Shown here piece after piece: positions 1 through 7,794 of a stretch of 28,131 bases of DNA. Source of the stretch: WJKQ01 sp043810515. GTDB taxonomy: Bacteria > Patescibacteriota > Gracilibacteria > UBA1369 > LOWO2-01-FULL-3. The notes below the pieces were generated by a model. That model was not told where the DNA came from, made no database searches, and saw only the letters and a program-made list of their open reading frames with translations. Position 1 is the first letter of the stretch, and every line of letters begins with the position of its first letter. Made by a program: the position numbers and the translations under genes. The stretch spans positions 1-28,131 of the forward strand of contig JBDRNZ010000042.1 in assembly GCA_043810515.1 (NCBI GenBank). Reading direction: 5' to 3'.

Positions 1-829
1 CGTCCAGATAAAAGGACTTATAGTTTCGGAATATTCTGAAAATTTCAGCCACTGGGACGCAAAAATCTCTCTTGGAAAATGGCTGAAACAAAACAAAGTT
101 CCGGCAATAACAGGCATAGACACTAGACATCTCACTCAGACGATCCGTGAACACGGAACAATTCTCGGGAAAATAGTTCCTGATTCTTCCTCAAAAGAAC
201 CCGATTTCTACAACCCTGACCTCGACAACGTCGTCTCGCAGGTCTCAATAAAACGTCCTAAAACCTACAAACGAGGGAAAAAAAGAGTCATCTGCATCGA
301 CTGCGGCATGAAAAACAACATCCTGCGAAGCCTGCTACAAAGAAACCTGACAGTCATCAGAGTTCCCTGGAATTACGACTTCATCGAAAAAGGTCTGAAA
401 TTTGACGGAATTTTCATATCGAACGGCCCCGGCGATCCATCCACCCTCACCCCGCTCCATGAAATTCTCAAAAAAGCCCTCCAGACAAAAAAACCTATAT
501 TTGGAATATGCCTCGGCTGCCAGCTCATGGCACTCGCGTCCGGCGCGAAGACTTACAAACTGCCCTTCGGCCATCGTTCCCAAAACCAGCCATGCATCGA
601 CAGCGAAACCGGCCACTGCTACATCACAAGCCAGAACCACGGATTTGCCGTAAACGCACGCACCCTCAAACCCGGCTGGAAAATCTGGCTCACAAACGCC
701 AACGACAAAACCGTCGAAGGCATAAAACACAAAACCCTCCCCTTCTTCTCCTGCCAATTCCACCCGGAAGCAACTCCCGGCCCGACCGACACTATGCACT
801 TTTTCGACCAGTTCGCGGAAATGCTTTAG
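1..829 (+). CDS. carA: Carbamoyl-phosphate synthase small subunit, partial (5' end outside window)
   Basis: This is the glutamine amidotransferase subunit. It hydrolyses glutamine and passes ammonia to CarB to make carbamoyl phosphate for pyrimidines and arginine. The reading frame is open from base 2, so the gene begins upstream of the window; an internal ATG at 308 is not the start. The N-terminal domain is recognised by IVSEYSENFSHW and the GIDTRHLTQTIREHG segment. The class I amidotransferase domain has the nucleophile in GICLGCQ (Cys codon 509-511), then FGHRSQNQP, SQNHGFAV and FHPEATPGPTDT, which supply the catalytic His and Glu. One oddity is GICLGCQ where most relatives have GICLGHQ. 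The last 38 bases overlap the convergent hydrolase gene. No carB is visible in the window. Confidence 0.96.
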   Translation, partial: VQIKGLIVSEYSENFSHWDAKISLGKWLKQNKVPAITGIDTRHLTQTIREHGTILGKIVPDSSSKEPDFYNPDLDNVVSQVSIKRPKTYKRGKKRVICIDCGMKNNILRSLLQRNLTVIRVPWNYDFIEKGLKFDGIFISNGPGDPSTLTPLHEILKKALQTKKPIFGICLGCQLMALASGAKTYKLPFGHRSQNQPCIDSETGHCYITSQNHGFAVNARTLKPGWKIWLTNANDKTVEGIKHKTLPFFSCQFHPEATPGPTDTMHFFDQFAEML

Positions 830-2450
830 GTTCTCCACTCATAACGATACTTTTCACCACCTTAAAAAGAAAGTCTTTTGCGGCAGCTATATCCTCTTCC
901 GAGGAATACTCACTCGGATGATGGCTTATTCCACCATTCCTGCCTCTGACAAAAACCATTCCGCCAGGGACAGCACCATCCATTGTCGAACTAATCAGGC
1001 TTGAGATGTCATGACCGGGCATAGATCCCATTTCTATCGGGACAGAGCCATATGTCTCGGAATAAATACGTCTCATCAAATTCTGAAGTGGCCCAATAAA
1101 AGACGTCGCCAGTGATGTTCCAACGTCTTCTTCATGAATATCGACTCCGTCGTGCATCTGCATCAAAACATTCAACCTGTCACAAACAGACTCTGCTACT
1201 ACATCAGCAACGTCATTATTCAAACGTCTCTGATCCATAAGTAACGTTATTCCTCTTTCGGTCTTAACAATATTTCCAATAGTCGCTCTGACTTGACCAT
1301 TAGTTTCCACTGCAGTTTTTCCAACTATAGATTCGCAATCACAAATAACATCCATCGCAGCCGCGGATACATTTTCTCTTATACACTCGATATCAACATT
1401 CTCTTTACTCAAAAACTCAACACTTGCGCTCATACCATCTTCAAGCACCTGCTGAAGCACATTTTCAAAAAAACCCACATCTCTATCTCCGGGAACGCAT
1501 AATTCAAATTCACACAAAGCCGGAATCACATTATACGATCCGTCTGGAACAGAAATGCTAACCAGTCCCCTAACATTCAATTTTTGTAAAAATTTTGACA
1601 CAGCCAACAAAGCATCCTTCCTCAACCTGGTCACATTACCACCAATAATCTCACCGTTCATGGGAGTACCCCCGGAATGGCCAGCAGTTCCCCTGACTGT
1701 ACCTTTCAGTATTTTCCCATTTTTAATTTCACAATTTTTTCCATCAAGACTTTCTATCAAAACTTTACTTCGTCTGGCCCCTCCCACTCCATGAATAACA
1801 ATACCAAACGGAACATCGCATGAATCCAAAACACCGGACTGCTCAACATGAAACTCAATAACAGCATGCAAAAGTTCATGATTAATAAACGGCGTCCTTG
1901 AATAATCATCAAGTTCCTGACCATTAGTCCCCCTGTCTTCCAGAATTTCATATATACTCTTATCCAAAACTCTATGCATTAGTCCCCTAAGCTCATCCAC
2001 TTCGTAATTGCCTGTAGCCAACCTACTACCAAGACACGATTTCCCGGTAACAGAACTTTCTTCAGACCTAAAAGCAATAACCTGAACAGAAATATTCGGA
2101 ATTTCACCATCATCAATGAACTTTTTCAAAATATCCAGCCCACTAGCAACGCCAAGAACTCCATCATACCTACCCCCGTGAGGAACACTATCAAGATGCG
2201 AACAAATCGCGACTTTACGCGGACTATACCCTTCGAGAGTAACATAGCTGTTAAAAAAAGGATCTTCCTGAATTTTAACACTCAGACCTTTTTGCAGCGC
2301 TTCTGCTTTCAACGCTTCTGCTTCAGCTCTGAAAATTCTATGAGATTCATCCTCGTTCTCAGTATATGGAATACAATCCCTCCCCTCATCTTCACCCGGT
2401 CCCTCCCAACCGACATCCGCTATTTTGGTCAACAATCCGTTTCCGTCCAC
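792..2450 (-). CDS. M20-family amidohydrolase (N-carbamoyl-amino-acid hydrolase / allantoate amidohydrolase-like), enlarged
   Basis: This is a metal-dependent hydrolase of the M20 family, nearest in pattern to N-carbamoyl-L-amino-acid hydrolases and allantoate amidohydrolases. From a GTG start at 2450 it has 552 residues. The metal and catalytic residues are all visible: H85 in SHLDSVPHGG, D96 in GGRYDG, the Glu pair in FRSEES, His in EFHVEQ and His in GGISHHPSEY. MPGHD and GMVFVRGRNGG are also typical. The open frame runs back to an ATG at 2663, but that extension is Lys-rich, crosses an intrinsic terminator and lies in a probable RNA gene. A TTGACA box directly after the terminator supports a start near 2450. 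There is no in-frame ATG in the early family-like region, so the exact start is uncertain. Relatives are about 410-420 residues; the surplus lies mainly in the lid domain. The exact substrate cannot be read from the sequence. Confidence 0.87.
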   Translation of the reverse strand: MDGNGLLTKIADVGWEGPGEDEGRDCIPYTENEDESHRIFRAEAEALKAEALQKGLSVKIQEDPFFNSYVTLEGYSPRKVAICSHLDSVPHGGRYDGVLGVASGLDILKKFIDDGEIPNISVQVIAFRSEESSVTGKSCLGSRLATGNYEVDELRGLMHRVLDKSIYEILEDRGTNGQELDDYSRTPFINHELLHAVIEFHVEQSGVLDSCDVPFGIVIHGVGGARRSKVLIESLDGKNCEIKNGKILKGTVRGTAGHSGGTPMNGEIIGGNVTRLRKDALLAVSKFLQKLNVRGLVSISVPDGSYNVIPALCEFELCVPGDRDVGFFENVLQQVLEDGMSASVEFLSKENVDIECIRENVSAAAMDVICDCESIVGKTAVETNGQVRATIGNIVKTERGITLLMDQRRLNNDVADVVAESVCDRLNVLMQMHDGVDIHEEDVGTSLATSFIGPLQNLMRRIYSETYGSVPIEMGSMPGHDISSLISSTMDGAVPGGMVFVRGRNGGISHHPSEYSSEEDIAAAKDFLFKVVKSIVMSGEPKAFPRTGRKSA

Positions 2451-2477
2451 AGAGTAATAGATTAAATTTAAGGCTTC

Positions 2478-2506
2478 ATTAAGCACAAAATTGAGAAAAT
2501 TGTCAA
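2478..2506 (-). promoter_or_regulatory. Putative promoter of the M20 hydrolase gene
   Basis: On the minus strand a TTGACA box (2506-2501) is followed after 17 nt by CTTAAT (2483-2478). The -35 box begins two bases after the T-tract of the upstream terminator. Transcription would start near 2471, about 20 nt before the GTG at 2450. The -35 is perfect and the -10 matches four of six positions. Confidence 0.4.
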
Positions 2507-2507
2507 T

Positions 2508-2534
2508 AAAAAAACCCTCGGTTTTAGACGAGGG
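2508..2534 (-). terminator. Intrinsic terminator of the minus-strand RNA
   Basis: On the minus strand, CCCTCG, the loop TCTAAAAC and CGAGGG form a perfect 6-bp GC-rich stem followed immediately by seven T residues. It would end transcripts coming from the strong promoter at 2881-2908. Its 8-nt loop is identical to that of an upstream hairpin at 2717-2734, although the outer stems differ. Confidence 0.85.
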
Positions 2535-2880
2535 AAAAGTTTTCCTACCAGCAGTTTTGTTTTTGTTTGCTGAGAACTTTTTTGTTTTTGTTTGATTCCT
2601 GCCAGGGTTTAGTGTTGTTTTCAGCCGCACCACCGGCCGCCTGTACCCCCTGTTCTCTTTCATCGTAAGATGGAAGGAAAGGGCAGGACCGTGTCCGGAT
2701 CAGTCCGGACATCTTCGCCCGGTTTTAGACGGGCATCCCCCAGCGAGGACAGAGAGCAGAGCGAACTTTTTCACTCTGCCTATCTACCACCACTGGGCGG
2801 TGTAGAATTTTTGTTTTTGTTTTTTATTTTTTAACAAGCTTTTCTAGGGCGTTTGATTTTTATTTTTTAAAAATCAAATC
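2508..2880 (-). ncRNA. Candidate structured non-coding RNA, about 365 nt, family unknown
   Basis: A perfect consensus promoter (2881-2908) and an intrinsic terminator (2508-2534) bracket about 365 nt rich in hairpins on the minus strand. The hairpins are at 2786-2801 (loop CAGT), 2756-2779 (10-bp stem), 2717-2734 and 2693-2710 (7-bp stem, loop CTGA). A 7-bp long-range helix can form between 2682-2688 and 2597-2603. The first two hairpins each contain one G-U pair that would be an A-C mismatch on the plus strand, so the RNA is read from the minus strand. Three A-rich linkers of the type AAACAAAAACAAA separate the structured parts (2807-2826, 2577-2594, 2554-2569). I could not fit RNase P, tmRNA, SRP or 6S RNA. 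It overlaps the spurious N-terminal extension of the hydrolase frame. Confidence 0.7.
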
Positions 2881-2908
2881 ATTATATCCTTTCAAAGTTT
2901 TTTGTCAA
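2881..2908 (-). promoter_or_regulatory. Perfect consensus sigma-70 promoter of the ncRNA
   Basis: On the minus strand, TTGACA (2908-2903) is followed after 16 nt by TATAAT (2886-2881). Both hexamers match consensus at six of six positions, the only such promoter I found in the window. It points away from the plus-strand exonuclease gene and into the hairpin-rich region. The start should fall near 2874. Confidence 0.8.
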
Positions 2909-2968
2909 AAAACTAACATGGACACATTTAATTCATGGCGCATAGCTTAATTCGGCAAATAAATACAT

Positions 2969-2996
2969 TTGCAATCCTTGTCCGGTAATATATAGG
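2969..2996 (+). promoter_or_regulatory. Putative promoter of the exonuclease gene
   Basis: TTGCAA (2969-2974) lies 16 nt before TATAGG (2991-2996). Transcription would begin at about the ATG at 3005, giving a leaderless or nearly leaderless mRNA. There is no Shine-Dalgarno site before this ATG. Confidence 0.4.
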
Positions 2997-3004
2997 ATAG
3001 AACC

Positions 3005-5362
3005 ATGTTTATTTCACTTGATCTGGAAACGACGGGTATGGATCCGTCAAAAGATAAAATTATCGAATTTGGCGCGGTAAAATTTGACCTTGAAGGTGAA
3101 AAAGAAAGGCTCAGTTTTCTTGCGAATCCGGGGATAGCGCTTCCGCAGATAATAACTCACATCACCGGCATAACCGATAAAGATCTTACTCAGGCTCCCC
3201 CGTTCAGCGAAAAAATCGAAGAAGTAAAAAACTTCCTGGGAGATCTGCCTATAATCGGCCACAACATAGAATTCGACACGGGATTCCTGCGCAAAAACGG
3301 GCTGGGAATTCCTAATCCGGAATACGACACCGTAAAACTTGCGAGCATTCTACTGCCCGGCCTGCAATCGTATAGCCTTGAAATATTAAGTCATATATTA
3401 AAACTCGAGCACGTCGAAAAACATCGCGCCCTCGACGATTCCATAGCAGCAATGGAGCTTTTTATAAAACTTGCAAAAGAATTTTCCGCTCTGCCGGAAC
3501 GTATCTTTAAAAGAATCACTCCGCTTCTGCACCGCACCGACTGGCCACTTGCCAAATTTCTCCTGACTTTAAAACCGTCAAAAACCGCCCCGGACTCATT
3601 AATTCCACCCCCCCGCAAAAAAGAGCAGCCACCCGAAACTGCCCTTCCAAAATACTACGACTCCCTACTCTCGACCTCGACTTCTGGGCTTTTCGAATAC
3701 ACTCCGCCATACGAAGGTCTTGTAAAAAAATTGATTTCCGATGCCGGCAAAGACTCCTGCATAGCGGTACCACATCAGCTTTTTATGGAAATAGAAGCGG
3801 AAATCTCGGACAGTTTCGCAAAAATCGACAGTCCTTCAAAATATATCTCTTTAAAAAGACTTGAAGAATTCGAAGCCTCCGACGTCTTTCTCGGTCATGA
3901 AATAAGCGCCCTGCTCAAATACATAATCTGGCTGGGCCATACAAAAACAGGACTTCTAAGCGAAGTTGCGCTTTTTAATCTCGAAAAGGAAACACTCTCA
4001 AGGATCAACGCGGACAAAAACTTCGCAAATCCGGAGGAGGAGCAATTTTTTGCAGCCGCCATAAAAAAAGACGAATCAGCGTCCGCGCTCTGTACGCACG
4101 ACTATCTGATAGAAAACACCCCACCCGTCCACGACCTCACAATAATCGCGCTGGATAAATTCATAAAAAGCCTGTTCTACCACTCATCTCTCTACGTAAA
4201 ACTGGATATTCTCCTGCGGCCACTAAAACTGCTTCAGCAGATAAAGCCGGAAAATGCGGCCATACAGTCACTCACCTCAAAATCAACGATACTTTTCGGA
4301 CTGATAGGAATGATTTTTGAAAAATTCAATGACGAAAACCCTTACGGCCCGCGCGTGACAGTCACCGAATTTGAAATCCAGTCCAGAGAATGGAAATCAT
4401 CCGTCCAGTCAATCACCAGCCTGATAGAAGTCTCGAAAGAACTGGGCGAAATCGTAGATCAAAAAACGCTTCCTCATCTCAAAAACTGGAAATCCCTGCT
4501 GGAAATTTTACAAAATATTTTTATAAAACCGGATCTGGATTCATCGATCACATGGCTGGAAAAAGACATGATGGGCGAAATAGCGGCAAAAAGCGTGCCG
4601 GTTTCACTGAAACCGCGCATGGATGAAATACTGAAAAATTGCGAAAATTACAAAATCCTCAGCGAAAACCTCGATCTCTCAGACGACGGCCTGTACGCAA
4701 AAAATCTAATCGGCCTCCCCCAGGACCTGCCACTTTTCCCATATGACAGAGAAAACAAGGACATCGACATATACATTACGCAGGACGACAAAGGTGGTGA
4801 TCAGTCTCTCGTAAGCAATCTGGTCGGATTCCTGAAAGAAAAAAGAGGAAAAACCGCAATAATATTCAATTCAAAGGCCTCTCTTCAATACTTTACCCTC
4901 GCGCTCGCGCCCCAATTAAAAAAGCTGGAGATAAAAACCGTTTCGCAGCTTACCGGATCGTCAGGAAAAACTTTGGAAAAGTTCAGACAGGATCCTGACA
5001 ATTCCATTCTGCTTCTCACTCCGAATTTCTGGGAAAACTTTGCAGGCAATGAGCTTATCAACACTCTGATTATACACAAAATACCCTTCTGTCCGCCGGG
5101 CGATGCGTTTCTCACGGCAATGAGCCGCAATTCCGGCGATCCTTTTAATGAATTCCAGATTCCGCAGGCTATATCGGATCTGAAAAAAATAATAAACCGC
5201 CTAAATCCGTCCGAAGAAATAAGCGAAGTGATAATTCTGGATTCGCGGCTAGTCACAAAGAGCTACGGCAAAGACTTCATACGGGAATTATCGACATTAT
5301 CGACCCCGAAAATTATATCCGCCTCAGGCTTAAACTCAATTGTCAAGCAGTTTCACCATTGA
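3005..5362 (+). CDS. DnaQ-type 3'-5' exonuclease fused to a degenerate DinG-like helicase region
   Basis: The 785-residue protein starts with an intact DEDDh exonuclease domain (about 1-160). Exo I is DLETTG with D6 and E8, exo II is GHNIEFD with D91, and exo III is HRALDD with H140 and D145. The rest follows the outline of DinG/XPD helicases. EYTPPYEGL matches the region before Walker A, LCTHDYLIEN matches the segment before the DEAH box, TPNFWENFAG stands where SFWEGVD is usual, and LIIHKIPFCPPGDAF matches LIIDKLPF. The ATPase residues are gone: I see no GxGKT, the DEAH position reads ALDK, and the Q/GRLIR motif reads NRLNPSEE. The family normally couples exonuclease and helicase in repair; this one probably keeps only the nuclease plus a binding platform. 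It ends with TGA. Confidence 0.88.
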   Translation: MFISLDLETTGMDPSKDKIIEFGAVKFDLEGEKERLSFLANPGIALPQIITHITGITDKDLTQAPPFSEKIEEVKNFLGDLPIIGHNIEFDTGFLRKNGLGIPNPEYDTVKLASILLPGLQSYSLEILSHILKLEHVEKHRALDDSIAAMELFIKLAKEFSALPERIFKRITPLLHRTDWPLAKFLLTLKPSKTAPDSLIPPPRKKEQPPETALPKYYDSLLSTSTSGLFEYTPPYEGLVKKLISDAGKDSCIAVPHQLFMEIEAEISDSFAKIDSPSKYISLKRLEEFEASDVFLGHEISALLKYIIWLGHTKTGLLSEVALFNLEKETLSRINADKNFANPEEEQFFAAAIKKDESASALCTHDYLIENTPPVHDLTIIALDKFIKSLFYHSSLYVKLDILLRPLKLLQQIKPENAAIQSLTSKSTILFGLIGMIFEKFNDENPYGPRVTVTEFEIQSREWKSSVQSITSLIEVSKELGEIVDQKTLPHLKNWKSLLEILQNIFIKPDLDSSITWLEKDMMGEIAAKSVPVSLKPRMDEILKNCENYKILSENLDLSDDGLYAKNLIGLPQDLPLFPYDRENKDIDIYITQDDKGGDQSLVSNLVGFLKEKRGKTAIIFNSKASLQYFTLALAPQLKKLEIKTVSQLTGSSGKTLEKFRQDPDNSILLLTPNFWENFAGNELINTLIIHKIPFCPPGDAFLTAMSRNSGDPFNEFQIPQAISDLKKIINRLNPSEEISEVIILDSRLVTKSYGKDFIRELSTLSTPKIISASGLNSIVKQFHH

Positions 5363-5387
5363 CTTTTAGCAAGTTCGTTATTAGACT
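5359..5387 (+). promoter_or_regulatory. Putative promoter of the V-type ATPase operon
   Basis: TTGACT (5359-5364) and TAGACT (5382-5387) are separated by 17 nt. The -35 box overlaps the stop codon of the exonuclease gene. Transcription would start near 5394, giving a leader of about 60 nt that contains the hairpin at 5414-5433. Confidence 0.45.
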
Positions 5388-5413
5388 CCTTCCGCACAAA
5401 AACTTAAAATATT

Positions 5414-5440
5414 TAGTCTTTGAATAAAGACTATTTTCGT
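5414..5440 (+). terminator. Hairpin before the ATPase operon: weak terminator or leader stem
   Basis: TAGTCTTT and AAAGACTA form a perfect 8-bp stem around the loop GAAT (5414-5433), followed by TTTTCGTT. It could end exonuclease transcripts inefficiently. If the promoter at 5359 is real, it would instead be a structure in the leader of the ATPase mRNA. The stem is AT-rich, so strong termination is doubtful. Confidence 0.45.
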
Positions 5441-5455
5441 TAACAAAGAAGAAAT

Positions 5456-5782
5456 ATGACTAATCAGGATCCAATAACTCAAATAAAAAAAACAGAAGAG
5501 GACTCAAAAAAGAAAATTGATCAGGCGAAGACCTCTTTTGATGAAAAACTGAAAAAGCTGTCCATTGACCTGGACAAGAAAACAAAAGAAGTTGAGGAAA
5601 ACCTCAAGCGCATAGGCCGTGAAAAACTCGAAAAAGTAAAACACGAGGCCGGAGAACTCTTAAAATCAAGAATGGCCACAACGGAAAGTGAAAAAAACAA
5701 ACTACTATCAGAAGCTAAAAGCGCCGGCCCTCAGGCCGCGGAAGAAATTGCAAAAAACTTCCTAACTTATATTAAGAAATAA
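5456..5782 (+). CDS. atpH: V/A-type ATPase peripheral stalk subunit H (G-like)
   Basis: This is a 108-residue, highly charged, almost entirely helical protein rich in Lys and Glu, with heptad-like spacing from about residue 10 to 95. It is the first gene of the ATPase operon, the position of the AhaH/NtpF peripheral stalk subunit. That subunit pairs with subunit E as a coiled coil holding the A/B head to subunit I. Sequence identity alone is weak because coiled coils are low in information. Length, position and composition together make the call. Its stop overlaps the ATG of the next gene (TAATG at 5780-5784), so translation is probably coupled. Confidence 0.8.
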   Translation: MTNQDPITQIKKTEEDSKKKIDQAKTSFDEKLKKLSIDLDKKTKEVEENLKRIGREKLEKVKHEAGELLKSRMATTESEKNKLLSEAKSAGPQAAEEIAKNFLTYIKK

Positions 5783-7773
5783 TGGCCCTTGTAAAACTTA
5801 TAAAAATCCGACTCACGGCAGCAACCCCTCACAAAGAAAAAATAATGGAGCTGCTGCAGAATACCGGCAGTCTTGACGTAAGAGAAATAGAGAAAAACGA
5901 GGGATTCAGCCCGGAAACCTACACGGATATAAACAAACTGCAAAAAACAGAGCTTACGCACGCAAATCTTGAGTTCGCCATAAACCTTTTATCGAAATAC
6001 GGAAGAAAGAAAGGGCTCCTCGACCAGCCAATGGTAATGACCACAGATGAAATCGAGGAAAAAACCAAAAATTTTAAGTTTCAGGAAATAACGGACAAAT
6101 GCTCGGAACTCGAAGAAAAGCTAGCACAATCGCAAAACACGCTATCATCTCTGGAAAATGATTTAAAAATATACCAACCATGGAAAAATCTTAAAATTTG
6201 TCTGGAAAACATGTCTGGAACACAGACTACAAGCGTCATCGCGGGAACAATAAAATCAACTCTATTCGGCTCCGCGATAGGCCGAATTCACAAAATAAGC
6301 AATCTCATAAGCAGCGATGTCATAAGCGCGAACAAAATTGACACCCGCCTTATAATCGTTATCGATAAAGAACTTGAAAAAGAAATCAGACAAACGCTAT
6401 CGGAATACAAATTTCAGGAAGTTGATCTGCCTGCAAAGAAAGGCCTGATGGAAGACTATTTGAATGATTTGAAAAAATCAGCCGAAGAAGCCGGCGACAA
6501 AATAACCCGCACGGAAAAAGAGCTCAAAACCCTCTCAAAAAATATTGATAATCTGAAAATCGCATACGAGTACATCGGCTGGGAAAAAGAAAAATTCGAA
6601 ACAGGCAAAAAACTTGGAAGCACGGATTACAGTTTTTCAATCAACGCATGGATTTCGAAAGAAAACCTGAAAAAGCTGGAAGCCGCGATTGAAAAAGAAA
6701 CAAAAGAATTCCTGATCAGTGAAATCCACCCTGAAAAAGGGGAAGCTCCTCCGGTAGTCGTCAAAAACAGCTCATTCGTGTCACCGTTTGAAGCAGTCAC
6801 AAGAATTTACGGCCTCCCGAAACACGACGAAATCGACCCGACCCCGTTTCTGGCAACATATTTCATAATTTTCTTCGCGCTCTGCCTTACGGATGCGGGC
6901 TACGGAATAATTATGTTTATAATAATGGCGCTGGCTCTCAAGTACTTTAAATTTCCCGACGGCATCAAGAAACTTGTAAAACTGCTAATGTACGGCGGAA
7001 TAGTCACGTTTTTAATCGGAGCTTTATTCGGAGGATGGTTTGGACTCACGCCGGATCAGGTTCCTGAATTTTTGACTTACCAGACAGCAAGCGGCGAAAA
7101 GCTGTTTCTGTTCCAGAAAATTAACGCACTTACAAACCCCATAGTAGTGCTTATACTGGCCCTGTCTCTGGGATTTATGCAATTACTCACGGGAGTGATA
7201 ATAAAATTTATACATGCGCTTAAAGGAGGAGATATGAAAAGCAAACTCGAAGCATTGATGGACAGCGGAACATGGGTGTTCATGCTGTCGGGAATAGGCT
7301 TTTTCATACTTACTGCAGCTGGCGTACTTCCTTCGTCTCTCGGCGTAATAGGAAAATGGTGGGTAATTCTCGCGACAGTAATACTGATACTCACCCAGGG
7401 AAGAGAAAAGAAGGGCATTATAGCAAAGTTTTTCTCCGGAATTCTCAGTCTGTATGGACTGGTCGGGTACATGAGCGACATCCTATCTTATTCCCGTCTG
7501 CTCGCCTTAGGACTGGCCACTGCTATCATCGGCCTTGCGGTAAATACGATAGTCGGGCTGACAATGGGACTTCCATACATAAACTGGATATTGGTGCCTG
7601 TTATCTTTATCTTTGGCCACATATTTAATCTCGTGATAAACGCCCTGGGAGCATTCATTCACTCCGGACGTCTTCAGTTCGTGGAATTCTTCGGCAAATT
7701 TATGGAAGGTGGCGGCGACGAATTCAGACCATTCAGCAAAAAAACCAAATACGTAATTATCAAAAATAATTAA
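5782..7773 (+). CDS. ntpI: V/A-type ATPase membrane subunit I (a-subunit homologue)
   Basis: At 663 residues this is the usual length for NtpI/AtpI. The N-terminal half (about 1-350) is cytoplasmic, with long charged helices and coiled-coil stretches, and acts as the collar of the peripheral stalk. The C-terminal half is membrane-embedded. It begins at the family-typical DEIDPTPFLATYFIIFF and FALCLTDAGYG segment and continues through about seven to eight hydrophobic helices, including DILSYSRLLALGLA. That segment carries the conserved membrane Arg facing the rotor ring. FGHIFNLVINALGAFIHSGRLQ-type sequence and FVEFFGKF close the protein. Subunit I forms the ion half-channels beside the K ring. 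It overlaps subunit H by one base and is followed after 21 nt by subunit K. Confidence 0.96.
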   Translation: MALVKLIKIRLTAATPHKEKIMELLQNTGSLDVREIEKNEGFSPETYTDINKLQKTELTHANLEFAINLLSKYGRKKGLLDQPMVMTTDEIEEKTKNFKFQEITDKCSELEEKLAQSQNTLSSLENDLKIYQPWKNLKICLENMSGTQTTSVIAGTIKSTLFGSAIGRIHKISNLISSDVISANKIDTRLIIVIDKELEKEIRQTLSEYKFQEVDLPAKKGLMEDYLNDLKKSAEEAGDKITRTEKELKTLSKNIDNLKIAYEYIGWEKEKFETGKKLGSTDYSFSINAWISKENLKKLEAAIEKETKEFLISEIHPEKGEAPPVVVKNSSFVSPFEAVTRIYGLPKHDEIDPTPFLATYFIIFFALCLTDAGYGIIMFIIMALALKYFKFPDGIKKLVKLLMYGGIVTFLIGALFGGWFGLTPDQVPEFLTYQTASGEKLFLFQKINALTNPIVVLILALSLGFMQLLTGVIIKFIHALKGGDMKSKLEALMDSGTWVFMLSGIGFFILTAAGVLPSSLGVIGKWWVILATVILILTQGREKKGIIAKFFSGILSLYGLVGYMSDILSYSRLLALGLATAIIGLAVNTIVGLTMGLPYINWILVPVIFIFGHIFNLVINALGAFIHSGRLQFVEFFGKFMEGGGDEFRPFSKKTKYVIIKNN

Positions 7774-7794
7774 ATATAAATTAACCAAAATAAC

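Noticed and set aside
2451..2663. N-terminal extension of the M20 hydrolase
   Set aside because: Low-complexity Lys/Asn/Arg content, not family-like, and it crosses a strong terminator and a probable RNA gene.
2508..2880. RNase P RNA, tmRNA or SRP RNA in the hairpin region
   Set aside because: No GAGGAAAGTCC or ACAGAA-type core of RNase P, no tRNA-like GGTTCGA ending with CCA for tmRNA, and no SRP GGAAGGAAGCAGCC pattern on the transcribed strand. Kept as family unknown.
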